This document shows positions 10,676 through 20,904 of a stretch of DNA of 31,924 nucleotides, piece after piece. The notes under the pieces are model-generated. The model saw nothing but the letters and a program-made list of their open reading frames with translations. It was not told the DNA's origin and made no database searches. Source of the stretch: Paraglomus occultum (lineage: Eukaryota > Glomeromycota > Glomeromycetes > Paraglomerales > Paraglomeraceae); contig CAJVPJ010000256.1 in assembly GCA_910592205.1 (NCBI GenBank), positions 1 through 31,924 on the forward strand, given 5' to 3'. The number at the start of each line of letters is the position of its first letter. The stretch's first letter is position 1. The position numbers and the translations under genes are program-made.

Positions 10676-11192
10676 CCGCACTGCCGCACCGAGAAAGAAG
10701 TCGTCGCCGCAGCCACAGATGGTGGTGCGGGACCGTAATAGTAAGCAATACACAGAGGACACAAAGACATTTGCGCATCGACAAACCACTTATCAATAGG
10801 GACAACATCCAACAGAAACGCCCATCGAGTCGTCCTCTGTGATGAAAAGGACATGGTCCTCCAGCTATTGAAAGTCGAACAACTGAGAGGTTTCCGCGCC
10901 TGCGCCAAGAAGATTTTTCTTACGTATCCATGATGTGCAATGCAGAAAGAAGGAGTTGGAGCTGAAGATCATCTTGTAATACGTAAGCTCCATACGGATG
11001 GGCAGTATCATATACATGCTCTTTTGGTGTCTGCACGAGAGATCGATATGTCGGACCAACAGTCAGCTCCACACCATCCGCCATCGTCAAGTCGCCCCGA
11101 CGAAAAAGCGAGAATACATAGTCACGGTCAGGTGGAGGGATCGGTTGCGACCCGCGACCATGAATGGTTGCAACCCGCGGCCACCCAAATAT
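10676..11192 (+). pseudogene. Broken Rep-like (HUH endonuclease) fragment of CRESS/geminivirus type
   Basis: This visibly GC-richer island lies in AT-rich DNA. An open stretch (about 10756–10930) ends with AKKIFLTYP followed directly by a stop (10931–10933). The same frame then runs to a stop at 11190–11192 and contains KLHTDGQYHIHALLV. FLTYP matches rolling-circle motif I of Rep proteins, and the HIH of HIHALLV matches motif II (the metal-binding HUH pair). The spacing between them is about ten residues shorter than usual, so there is probably an internal deletion as well. Motif III (catalytic Tyr) and the helicase part are not recognisable. The downstream part is low-complexity (P, S and H-rich). 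Family knowledge: Rep-like sequences are known as endogenised copies in several eukaryotes, including fungi. It is non-functional as it stands. Confidence 0.55.
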
Positions 11193-13120
11193 AACGGTTC
11201 CTTTTTAATGCATTTGTATCTAGATTTTTATTATAAATCATGTAATGGAATAGGTGAAATCCTTTGAGTGATTAATTACCCGAAGGTACGCTGCTAGTAG
11301 TAATCAAATCAAATGTATATATTAATATTAATCAGATTGTAAATTTTGTCAATGTAAATATCCAACGAGTCGTAAATCGTAAAATAAACAATTCTCGTTA
11401 GATGCATGTTGTACATACAAATCTCCACCGTTCAGTAACAGCACGCAGCTCGCTACAGTGTCTCTTGAGAATAAGGCATTTGTCAAAAGATATTTTTGGA
11501 TCCAAAGCTGCTTGGATGTTGAATTACTTCTTTATGGCATGACGCGACGTGAGATTCGTTGTCATGTCTGTTATTCTATGTTATGTGAAGAATTGAAAAG
11601 GTGATTTCTGTTTGCCGAGGGGAACGTTTAAAATTATTATTACAATGGTCTTTATTGAGCAGATAACTGCAATGCATGGTGAACAGACGGTTATTTTTTT
11701 TTTATTATACAAACAGAACTGGTTCACTTACTTCAAATTCCACCAATAACACTCTATAAAGAATGCTTATTATGTATCTGTTTTGGAGCATTAAGTGGCT
11801 TCTCGGCCTTATTGCTAAACGGAAAATTTTGGCAGTGAAGTTCTCCACGTGTTGTCACATGACAATAGCTATAAATGTAATATTCACCCATAGTAATAGT
11901 TGAATAAATGTACGCGTTGACAATAATGCAAAGTTGCAATTCGATTATAGAAGCGCAACTTTCCGTTAAAAGTCATCATGATATTGTGGTGAATTCGTTT
12001 TCCATCAAGAAAAAAAAAGGAACGAAATTATGTAGTTCCATTGCAATACCAAGAGTTCTCTGGAACGCTTTGATCGGAACTTGCCGCCCACCATCTTTCT
12101 TCAGCTTACGTAAACACAGATCAATTTCTTTTTAACCGCTCATTATAATTCTGTTAGTATTAGGATTAGGACGATTAATCTCGTTAGCATTTTAAAAGAC
12201 TTTCTCCGCGTCATCATTTGACACAAGCTATATTAATTGTCCCGTCATCCACGCATTTTTGCAATGCCGGCACTTTACGCGAGATATCGCGAGCATTAGT
12301 GTTCAATTCTTAACTACGGGATATATTGCTTTGTTAACGTAGCTATAATATTGAATGCGTACATTAACATCTCAGTTATAATTTGAGTCACTCTCGGAGA
12401 AATTTAATCTCTAACCGCTTAAATTCTTTAAGCGTTCTCGTTGTTCCATGTAAATGAATAAAATTCTGTATTGTCTGATGGTTTAACAGCCAAGCAATTG
12501 TTGAACGTTACAGACTTTTTTGCGGAAAAATGCGTTCACATTAATTAATGGGAATGTGGCTGCCATTATTGATTTCGACTAGTTTCTGCTAATCCCAGTA
12601 GGCCATTGCTACGTGTTGAGAAATTCCCATTCATTAGCATCTTGAATGTAGCTGCTTGCACTACCGTCAACAAGGGTTTTATCATTCTTTCGCTAGGCGC
12701 CCGTTTGACCTTTAATATTCGATACTTTAATATAATAGATGAAATTTTATTCGTGCCGGTAAGGGGAAATGTCTAATTGTGATAAGATGGAACACTATGA
12801 CTAAGTGTATATATTAATATAGGATAACCAAACTTGACGAATAACAGAATAGATAATAGGTGCAAATGTAAATATATGCTTTGGTTCAGGAATAACGTAT
12901 AAATTAGATTCCTTCCTTCCTTCCTTCCTTCCTTCCTTCCTTCCAACCCTAACCCATTCCCATCGTCCAGATTGCGCTTACATATCAACAACCGCCGTGA
13001 TTCATCAGTAATCTGCAGTGACGAACCATTCTTTCAATTTGTAAATACCCCCCACACTAGAATTTGTCTAAATTAGTTAGAGTTCTTTTCATGCCTATTA
13101 GGTTCTACATGCCTTTTCAA
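11193..13120. other. Long intergenic stretch without recognisable genes
   Basis: The short frames at 11754–11939 and 11908–12135 overlap on opposite strands, lack motifs and are rejected. The region holds a TTCC microsatellite (12909–12944) and a short segment resembling the 5' end of U2 snRNA (11797–11819). It ends at the 3' side of the minus-strand kinase gene. Confidence 0.45.
12909..12944. repeat. (TTCC)9 microsatellite
   Basis: Nine uninterrupted copies of TTCC (GGAA on the minus strand). The RKEGRKEGRKEG-like frame it creates on the minus strand is an artefact of the repeat. Confidence 0.95.
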
Positions 13121-14313
13121 CTAGGTTAAATATTTAGCCAGTTCGTCAACGACAGTTCCCATACTCAGCCTCAATCTTGCATCCGTCTGCCACATATTCC
13201 TAACCAATTCCAATAACGACTGCGGATACCGCCTCAACATTTCCATCGGTGGCCTAATGTTCTTATCTCTGACTGCCTCGTATAGTTGATGTTCCGAATA
13301 ATTCTGATACGGATAGCCATGCTCGCCCCATGTCATTATCTCCCAGAATATCAAAGCACACGCGTAGACGTCTACTTTTTCGGTATAGGAAGGATTTGCC
13401 GACCAGAATTCGGGTGCTTGCCAGTTGGGTGTGCCACATTGAGTGTGCATTGAAGCGTTAGCCCGTGGTCGAATACGAGCGAGGCCGAAATCGTTTATTT
13501 TGGCGCGTAAACTGACTGATACAAGAATGTTCATTGATTTTAGGTCACGGTGGATGATCGAGGGGCGTCGGGTGTGCAGATAGTTTACTCCTAATGATAT
13601 ATCATGCATCAACATTATCTATTATAATGAATGAATATCAGTTGAACGTTCGAAAACATACTGTAAATCGATCTACTGGACAAAAAACCTGTTGACTGAT
13701 TGACGGTTTTGGCGTCCTTCGCATGTAATCAAATAGGTCCCCGTTTTCACATAGTTCTGTTACTATGCAGAGTTGTTTTGTGTCTGCGCTGACCCCGATG
13801 AAACGAATAACATTTTCGTGTAATAGTTGTCTACAGAAAAAGCGTCAGTTAGAACAATACTTACGATGTGATTGTAATGTCATAACACTCGATAAAAGAC
13901 ATTTACTTTAATACGTTAATTTCGTGTTTTATTTCCTGAAAATCGCTCTCGCTGAAATTAGTCACGCGAATTTCTCCTATTGCAACTGGTTTCTGTTGAA
14001 GGGGGGGAAAGGATCTAGTTAGCCCTGACAAGAAAATAACGCTGATCTCGTACAATATAATTACTCCCGACTGAATTCATACCAAGACTTCTTTTCTCCA
14101 CTATAGTCCACTTACATTCATGTATTTCCCCTCATAACAGTCCTTAAACCCACCGGACCCCAATTTTCTTCCAATCTCTAACGTTGCATACGGAATCGTC
14201 TCCAAGTCGTCATCATCGATGAGCATGGAATGTAAAAACGCCTTATCAGGAATTGGTTTCTGTTCGTCAAATACTACAAGACGTGGTGTAGATGGCGCAG
14301 GTACTGGTTTCAT
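13121..14313 (-). CDS. TKL-type protein kinase with WNK-like lysine placement
   Basis: Four exons: 14116–14313, 13907–13992, 13689–13830 and 13121–13618, giving 307 residues. It is almost only a kinase domain. The glycine loop is LGSGGFKDCYEG (residues 51–62), the HRD motif is HRDLKSMN (Asp about 167), DFG begins at about 185, and the activation segment ends GTPNWQAPE (about 204–212). The beta3 motif is VAIGEI, so the usual VAIK lysine is Gly72. Lys57 sits in the glycine loop at the place used by WNK kinases (GxGSFK). It should phosphorylate Ser/Thr (or Tyr) residues if Lys57 substitutes. There is no signal peptide or membrane segment. The last intron (13619–13688) has a poor donor, GTTTTTTG. 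A better one, GTATGT (13661), would add nine codons and leave a 43-bp intron; the family pattern favours the first. A short upstream exon cannot be excluded. Confidence 0.88.
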
Positions 14314-14590
14314 GTTTTGTTTCTAAGGAAATAAATAAAGCGTTAACCACAAGATATGCAAAAAGCGGTAAAGGCAATGGTCATGGATACTGTACCCAAT
14401 CCAACAGTTGCTTGATAAGAGTTGGCTTGTCTCCCTCTGCGGGCAAATCTTTTTTTTAGAGGAAAGGTTGCGAAACAAGTCGAAATTATGTAAGAATGCA
14501 TTATAGGTGCGAATGGCAAAGCTTGATTACAAGTGGAACAAATTTACATTGGGTTCGAATTGCTTACTTCTTTCCTGACATAAGGCAATA
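14314..14590. promoter_or_regulatory. Divergent intergenic region between kinase and unknown gene
   Basis: 277 bp between the kinase start (minus) and the ATG of the putative gene at 14591 (plus). It probably carries the kinase promoter. No consensus element was recognised with confidence. Confidence 0.35.
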
Positions 14591-15141
14591 ATGTCTGCTA
14601 ATATTTTTTTATTTAAAGTGGCCTCATTTTCTTCTTCCAATACTTCGTCTACAATAAAGGGTCAGTCAACACGGGGTTATTCACTACCTGATCATGACAT
14701 CAATCCAGTTCTTACCATAATGGCGATCGAGTGTTTGAAAGCGAGTCATTTTGTCATAACAGATTATAGGAATGGAACAAACAATAAAAATCTGGTAAGG
14801 TTTATTCTTACATGTGTTTTGACTCTATTTTATATACTAATTGCCCACGCCTAATTTCCATATCCAATCAAAACAAGAAGACGATCCATCATCATTTTCT
14901 AAAAATTTCAGGTCGGTTTTCCGGGTCACAAAGTTTATACGTCGTCAACATTACATCATATTCACACCCAGTGACGCCCATAGGTATTTTTATCGGGATA
15001 AAAGTCTCGAAAAAGAAATCTGAAAAAATGGGAAGAGGGGAGACATTATTATCGGCGGAGTATGTCGACGAAATCTTCTATTTGTTTGATCGTTTCTTGG
15101 GAAGTATATGTGATGAGAATGATCTAGGGAAAAAGGATTAG
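14591..15141 (+). CDS. Putative two-exon gene, function unknown
   Basis: I do not recognise this protein. An open frame from ATG 14591 runs to a good donor (CTG|GTAAGG, exon 14591–14794, 68 codons) and contains HDINPVLTIMAIECLKASHF. A TACTAAT-like branch site follows at about 14834. With the acceptor at 14880, exon 2 (14881–15141) stays open for 86 codons and ends EIFYLFDRFLGSICDEN…GKKD, giving about 154 residues. With the stronger acceptor at 14911 (TTTCAG) the protein would instead end after 20 more codons. The N-terminus is rich in S, T and basic residues and could be a targeting sequence. No domain is visible. It may be a lineage-specific gene or a chance model. Confidence 0.35.
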
Positions 15142-17030
15142 CGAAATTTTAAACAATAAAACTCGAGTTATTAATCGAATAGCCAATCAAAAAGAGAGGG
15201 TTGTTATCCCTTAACGGTTATACTCACCCCCAGGGGGAAACTAGCGAGCGTCAGATACTTCTTCTGGGGCGATATTGCATGGAGGCTGTAAATGAGAAAG
15301 AGATAATGGCTTGTTTACGCAATGATCGGAGGTGGCTTCATTTACAATCCATTTTGTGATTTTACCTTGATAACGACTTGTAAAACACAACATAGTTTCT
15401 CGCAATTTTCGGTAACTTTATCGTAGATTCTATAGATTACATCCTAATCAGCATATGCAGTGCAACTTGACGATTGCCATTACATGCTCACCTGTAATCG
15501 TAGTTGTATCGAATATGTTTGATAAATGGCGAAACTCGCTAGCGTCAATCTGTTGAGAGGGGAGCGAGGGAAAGGACAACGTATACACACAAGTTTGATA
15601 AAATCGGATGTTGGTTTCAAAAGCAATTAGTCAACGACTCGGGTCAGACTAGACGATTATTTGCAGACCTCGGAGAGTTGAGCGAGTTCCCCGTAACTGT
15701 AGATACATTTGGTATGGTATGCGGTCAGTACAGCCAACCCGTTGATACATTCAGAATTCACTATCCTATCTGTTGAAGAGATGTGGTACATTAGCATTGT
15801 GAAAAAAAGAAGAAGAGTGAGATAAGCGAAAATGAGAGACAATACTACCTTGAATCACACTCTGCCATGAAGTCATTTGCGGCTCGGTATCAAAGATATT
15901 TTGCAAAAAGTAAATCACAATTTATCCGTCGAAATTTGTGAAACTGAACTAATGACGTGGTATGAGGCATGCGCAAATTTGTGGTGTAATAAAGCGTTAC
16001 TGGTTCCATGACTTGGCAACGCATGCAATTCTCGATTTGCTAGTGTAGCGAATGCATCGCTACATATTTCAACCGCGGTACTCTTTACGATATTTTTACT
16101 GCATATTACCATTTCGTTACCATGTGGTTAACAATGTATCAGGCTACGTTTCTGGCAAAGAGATGCACTGCATTAGGAAGAGTTCTCTTATCACGCGTTT
16201 TTCTTTTGACAGCGGTTGGCTTCTAGAGTCTTGCGCACATTTGGAAAAGGTTTGAAATGCCTCGTATAATTTGCCATAACATTTCCCAAGATTCTTTGAT
16301 AAACAACGACAAATGGCAACCGTTCTTGATTGCTTGCTTTAGACACAAAATTATATAATGAGGGGGAAATTCCACCATTAAGCTTGTTGCCGTTGTTGTC
16401 GGATCTGATATTGAGGTAGGTACAAGATTGAGTAGCGAGATGTACAATAAATGGAAAAAGAAATGGGGCAGGCTGCAACAAAACCAGACAAAGTGAAGAT
16501 TGTATAAATGAGGGGCTGATTATTATATGGCTGTAAAATTGACCAGTGTGACTGATAACTTTTTAAAAAGTAATGATGTGCTCGTTCATAACTTATGGAC
16601 TTGTTAATTTTAATGTTCCATAACAGGATTAATATAGGATTGCCTCTATCTATAAAAATACAAATATGAAACTCATTTACATTAAATCCACCATGAACCA
16701 AAGAATTATATTGGGTCGAGCCGCTTAGTCGCGACAAATGGTGCCAAATTTACGATTCATATAACCAGAGATACTAATAGTAATAAACCAATACTATTAA
16801 TTGCCGGTTTAGCGAGATTTTTTAATTAATGGAATTTTGGTTTGTCGTGAGTCGGCTGGTTAAACCCGAGACCGGTTCAATCTGCGCAGGTATACTGCGT
16901 ATTAATTACTCTGCATACTGATCAGCGTTATATTACATCGCGCTCGCGAACTCACATAGCGACCCCCAAAATTTCTCCGACGATTCTGCAATTCCATTGG
17001 CCCATATTTGTTCGAAAACTTTGATTGGTT
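15142..17030. other. Intergenic stretch, no supported gene
   Basis: Several frames of 60–120 codons lie on the minus strand (for example 16378–16737 and 15657–15842), but they overlap each other, lack motifs and have no splice support. Around 16829–17100 two plus-strand readings look protein-like, but they are mutually exclusive and would need a 36-bp intron, so neither is annotated. No tRNA or rRNA was recognised. Confidence 0.4.
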
Positions 17031-17114
17031 CTTCACATTTAAGGATTTAATCTGGAGTAACGCCAACCGCTCCAATCCTAATTTCATGACCAGAATTGAG
17101 GCATTAAAAGCAGG
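17031..17114 (+). repeat. 84-bp inverted repeat, left arm
   Basis: The reverse complement of 18052–18135 matches this arm over 84 bp with only two visible mismatches. Similarity stops sharply at both ends. The two arms enclose 937 bp. Confidence 0.85.
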
Positions 17115-18051
17115 ACGTCAAAGTCGTGATTAAACGTTGAAAACTAACATATACTTATATGTGCACCTAATATTATCTAATTATTCTGAGCAATTTGATG
17201 CGCGCTAATTTTCCCGAGGAACGGGAAATAAGATTTTTCTACGATGAGATAATATTCGCATAATTGCAAAATAAACTGTAAAGCGCGAGATCAACACATT
17301 CTTATCAAATGCCGTACATTTGCAATCTCGTGGAATACATTTGCGTGAACGAACAGGCATTCAACGGCGTAATACTGTCATTTTATTCAAGTCTGTCGTC
17401 GTCACAAAAGTCTGAAAAGTTAAGGTTTGTCTTACTGTACCGATTGATGTAGCATCCATCTTTATATCGCAATATTCGTCTTCGTAACGTTATTTCCATA
17501 ATTGTTCTATATTTCTATATAGAATATTTGTTAGAAGTCGGAAAAGAAAGCTTATCTTACAGTACCGATTATGTACCTGAACATCACTCGTATACGCAAT
17601 CTTCATCTTCATTCGGTAACATTATTCCTATATTGCGATAGAATATTTGTTAAAATTGACAGTCTTCTCGTTGATAATGCAACGCTTTTTGCTATAATCC
17701 AGTTATTATAATACAATGACAGAACGACAGTTAAAACACTCGACTATTGAACTTTTAACCTGCCTCGTTGTTATCATGATTCACAGAATGGGACATCTTG
17801 TATCCCAAAAGTCATCAAAGTATCTAAATAGTAAAAAGTGACTTAACCCATAAACATATTGCTCATTAACCGTAGCACTTACAATGTGAGCGAAAAGAGC
17901 AAAAGCCCCTTCGCAGAGGATGAGCATTTGTTGTTTAACGAGTTATTATCGACCGTAAGCCAACGGCATATATACGTAGTTACCCGCTTGTAGTTTGGCA
18001 TCGTTTAGAGTTTGAGCTTCTCAGTTGCATGAAAAATTTTCCAAGTGTAAG
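17115..18051. other. Non-coding interior of the 84-bp inverted repeat pair
   Basis: No open frame of note. It contains an imperfect tandem duplication (17410–17655) and CG-containing segments such as GATGCGCGC near 17199. If the arms are terminal repeats, this is a non-autonomous element of about 1.1 kb. If not, it is ordinary spacer caught by an inverted duplication. Confidence 0.4.
17410..17655 (+). repeat. Imperfect tandem duplication, two units of about 120 bp
   Basis: Unit 1 (about 17410–17535) and unit 2 (about 17537–17655) share an ordered series of matches: GTCTGAAAAG/GTCGGAAAAG, CTTACTGTACCGATT/CTTACAGTACCGATT, CGCAATATTCGTCTTC/CGCAATCTTCATCTTC and TAGAATATTTGTTA in both. Intervening bases differ, so the duplication is old. 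Confidence 0.7.
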
Positions 18052-18135
18052 CCTGCTTTTAATGCCTCAATTCTGGTCATGAAATTAGGATTGGAGCGGC
18101 TGGCGTTACTCCAGATTAAATCCTTAAATGTAAAG
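18052..18135 (-). repeat. 84-bp inverted repeat, right arm
   Basis: Partner of 17031–17114 in inverted orientation with two mismatches. The high identity implies a recent origin or gene conversion compared with the decayed relics nearby. Confidence 0.85.
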
Positions 18136-18158
18136 ACACGAAAAGTTAGCAAAGCACG

Positions 18159-18311
18159 ATGGATACCGACAAACGTCTTACAAAGCTAAAACAAAGATAT
18201 CAGCTAGGACTTATAACTAAGGAGATTTATGACCAAAATAAAAATGTACAGTATACTCCGTGGATAATCTCACTTATTTCATTAATTAAGGTACCTGTCA
18301 GTATTTTATGA
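18159..18311 (+). CDS. Small ORF with SHOCT-like motif
   Basis: A 50-codon frame starts 24 bp beyond the right inverted-repeat arm. Its first part, RLTKLKQRYQLGLITKEIYD, follows the pattern of SHOCT domains (L..L…Y..GLIT..EY/F…), a short oligomerisation motif usually found at protein C-termini. The rest is hydrophobic and ends at a stop. A possible donor (AAG|GTACCT, about 18291) would allow continuation in another exon that I could not find. It could be a real small gene, an exon of a larger one, or chance. Confidence 0.3.
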   Translation: MDTDKRLTKLKQRYQLGLITKEIYDQNKNVQYTPWIISLISLIKVPVSIL

Positions 18312-18599
18312 TGGTATATATTAATACCTTATTGGCCAGGCCAAGTTATAACATATATTCTCATGAAAAATTATCTGAACCATTTAAGCAGTCATCGAAT
18401 ACCAACTGAATTGGTGTAATTGAAGAGTAAAGCATAGAAACATGCAAAATAAAAACTGTTTTCTATCATCAAACTGATGCTTTGCATTTCTGCCTCTACA
18501 TTCATGATTTGGTTCCTTGCTGCTCAGCCCTACAATAACAACTGATGTTTCATCACTATTTATCCATCCAGTCCATCATCCATGCATAACAGAAAATAT

Positions 18600-18920
18600 G
18601 TAAAATTGCATTCATTAATTCATTTCGTTTCTGTTCTAAAAATCTTATGTCACATCACCATAGCTTAACAATAATAAATAATTATTTAGTTGGATGCTGA
18701 CTCTCATACCAATGCTTAATTGTATTTAAAATAATTGAAACACAGTTTCATCACTGAATAAAGTTTCTTCCCATTCAACATGCTTTTCCTTGTGAGCTTC
18801 TGTTAACATGGGCATACTGACAGGCAACTGGTTTTGATAACCCAGTTCATATAATAAACCTAATGTTAAGATTCAAATTAAAGTCCTGTTCAACACTTTT
18901 TATAACAATACTCTGGTAAA
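18600..18920 (-). pseudogene. Tc1/mariner-like transposase relic
   Basis: On the minus strand, 18715–18860 reads QLPVSMPMLTEAHKEKHVEW, then ETLFSDETVFQLF and a stop. One frame over, it continues NTIKHWYESQHP. The FSDE block carries the first catalytic Asp of Tc1-like DDE transposases, and xLFRNTIRxW-like sequence follows it in the family. A piece between HVEW and ETLF is missing, and the flanks (18420–18600 and 18920–19450) are full of stops. Clearly dead. Element ends were not found. Confidence 0.6.
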
Positions 18921-20434
18921 GTCCTGAAGCAACATTCAATGCTTCACAAACAGGATGAACCGAACCCCATTCTTACATTTAACAGATTTCGTTGTATGGA
19001 AGTCCGTTATACCACCTTAATTAAAAGCCCACTAGTACTAGTAAAAATTTCCTTGTAGAAAATGTCTGCTGTCTTTACCTAATCAACATTCAACTATCTC
19101 TTTGCTTGTTTGTTTTTTACACTTGGCTTAATAGTGATTATTAATATGATTAATTGGTTAGTTGTTGCCAGTATTCTTTCCTTGATTTATCTGCCTTTTT
19201 CTCTGCCCCGGATTTTGTTTATCTCACATTTCTCAGTGCATTCAAATGATGTAAACCAATAATGCACCACTCTTTTTTGTCCAAGTTATCATTATTTATC
19301 CTATTACTTGATTCAATAATTTCTCTTGTTACTTGTGGAATTTTAAGATTATTATAGTTTCTGCTTGCGTTTCTTTACTTTCATAATTTGGCTTTATTCT
19401 TTCTATTAGTTTTTTTCCCTCAATAACTTCTCTACTATCACAACACTTTTGCAACATTACTGATACCTAACATGTTCAGATCGACACTAATATTATAATT
19501 AGTTACTTATAACAATAAAACCACTCAGTAATAACTACCATAGTAGAACAAATGTCGTTAACAACGTTATTACTTCAAACCTTTCTACAAAACAGACAGG
19601 AATATAAGTTTTTCTTAACGGATTTCCGAATAAAGCTTTTTGATCATCATAATCAGTGAAAATTAAACATCAATTGTCACAACTTCAAGGTCTTATATCT
19701 CGACAATAGGTTTCGCAAGCTATTATTTCGTTATATTAGTATAACTGCTGTGTTAGAATCCTTATCTACCATCTCCATTTTTCATTACATCACCACGATC
19801 ACAATGTTATTCTTAATACATAATGCGGCATGTCTCAAAATGGAAATTGCTAATGGGTAAAGTGAAGCCGTTGATTAATGTCGAGTTTTTAAAATTGTTT
19901 TTGAAAACGGTAAAGTAACGGTAATAGAAAAAAAATTTTCCAAGTAAAGTGTCGAACACTTGAATAACAACTTTTCACGTATTTATTTACTATTCTTGTA
20001 TACTTGTTTTGACAAAAAACTTTTCGGCAAATCAGGAAGTATGCTTAGGGCCATCGACTTGTTGCAACTCCATTTATTGCAGTTGCATGTTTTGGGCTGC
20101 GGGTAAGGTTAGTAGCGAGATATTACTCTGACTTTCGTAAACTGGCTTATTCGGCTTATTTAATCTCTTGAGCAATAGACACTTCTGTTCAGCCACAAGA
20201 ATAGAAAAGGATGATATATTTCGACACGTGTCATTAAAAATTCCTTATACTCGCTTTCAGCCGCCCACTGTGAATGAGTCTAGTAAACGACAATTTTCAG
20301 TATTCATTCGATATGATTTATTATTGCTTAACGCGCTAAAACACTTTCTGTTCAATAATGAAATTTATAAAGTAGAAGAAGCGCAATTTTTGAACACTTA
20401 ATTTTGTGTTCTATGTAATATATTTGTTCTTTAT
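18921..20434. other. Intergenic stretch, possible further transposon debris
   Basis: Minus-strand coding-like pieces without stops over 30–40 codons occur around 19240–19450 (for example IEGKKLIERIKPNYESKE), perhaps further transposon debris, but they cannot be assigned. The 77-codon plus-strand frame at 20168–20401 begins at TTG, lacks motifs and is not annotated. Confidence 0.35.
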
Positions 20435-20632
20435 CTATACTTTCTGGCCATCCAAAGGATCTTTCAGTTTATACAGTACATTTGTAGTCTTGGGAAATAA
20501 AAATTGTGTCGGAATATAACGTGTGCTAGAGATCGTTTGATATCCTGGCAATAATAAGCGCTGGGAAAGGGCTGAGAATCTCTTTGTGCACCTTAACGAT
20601 AGTAGCATAATCATGCATTTATTGACAGGCAT
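20435..20632 (-). CDS. Small putative mitochondrial protein
   Basis: A single-exon frame of 65 codons starts at ATG 20632; a second ATG seven codons on could also be the start. The N-terminus (LLSLRCTKRFSALSQRLLLP) is rich in R, S and L and lacks acidic residues, as in mitochondrial presequences. The remainder, including LYKLKDPLDGQKV, is not recognised. Two inverted CCAAT boxes (20698–20702, 20743–20747) and a TATA-like sequence near 20731 lie upstream, which supports a transcribed gene. It is divergent from the cystinosin gene, with 272 bp between start codons. Function unknown; a chance frame cannot be excluded. Confidence 0.4.
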   Translation of the reverse strand: MPVNKCMIMLLSLRCTKRFSALSQRLLLPGYQTISSTRYIPTQFLFPKTTNVLYKLKDPLDGQKV

Positions 20633-20697
20633 GGCACAACAATTTCTAACAGTTATGGCGGTTAATTCCAGCCCGCAACAAACAATGCATGACGTAG

Positions 20698-20747
20698 ATT
20701 GGCCCAGATGGTTACCGGGTAAAATGTGAGTATAAACAGTTGATTGG
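20698..20747 (-). promoter_or_regulatory. Pair of CCAAT boxes between two divergent genes
   Basis: ATTGG occurs at 20698–20702 and 20743–20747, giving CCAAT on the minus strand. It lies 66–115 bp upstream of the small minus-strand gene and within the shared region with cystinosin. CCAAT-binding (HAP/NF-Y) factors often act on mitochondrial genes in fungi; the use here is inferred. Confidence 0.4.
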
Positions 20748-20904
20748 TCAATGATGGCGCCATAACGTTCACCGATGGTGCAGACAACCTCTATTTGTCA
20801 TCACATATGAAATATTCTTGTTATAATAAAGGGGAAAGACGAAGGAGGCAATATGTAACGGACGTTAAGCGATTATTAATTTCTTTACAATATTGACTGA
20901 TCAA

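Noticed and set aside
12773-12991. Minus-strand frame with a Lys-Glu-Gly-Arg repeat
   Set aside because: The repeat is only the translation of the TTCC microsatellite, and no flanking motif supports a gene.
16378-16737. 119-codon minus-strand frame
   Set aside because: Composition is rich in I, S and Y with no motif. It overlaps other frames and has no promoter or splice context; it is probably chance in AT-rich DNA.
16829-17103. Two protein-like plus-strand readings next to the left inverted-repeat arm
   Set aside because: They occupy the same bases in different frames. One needs a 36-bp intron, much shorter than others here, and neither shows a known domain.
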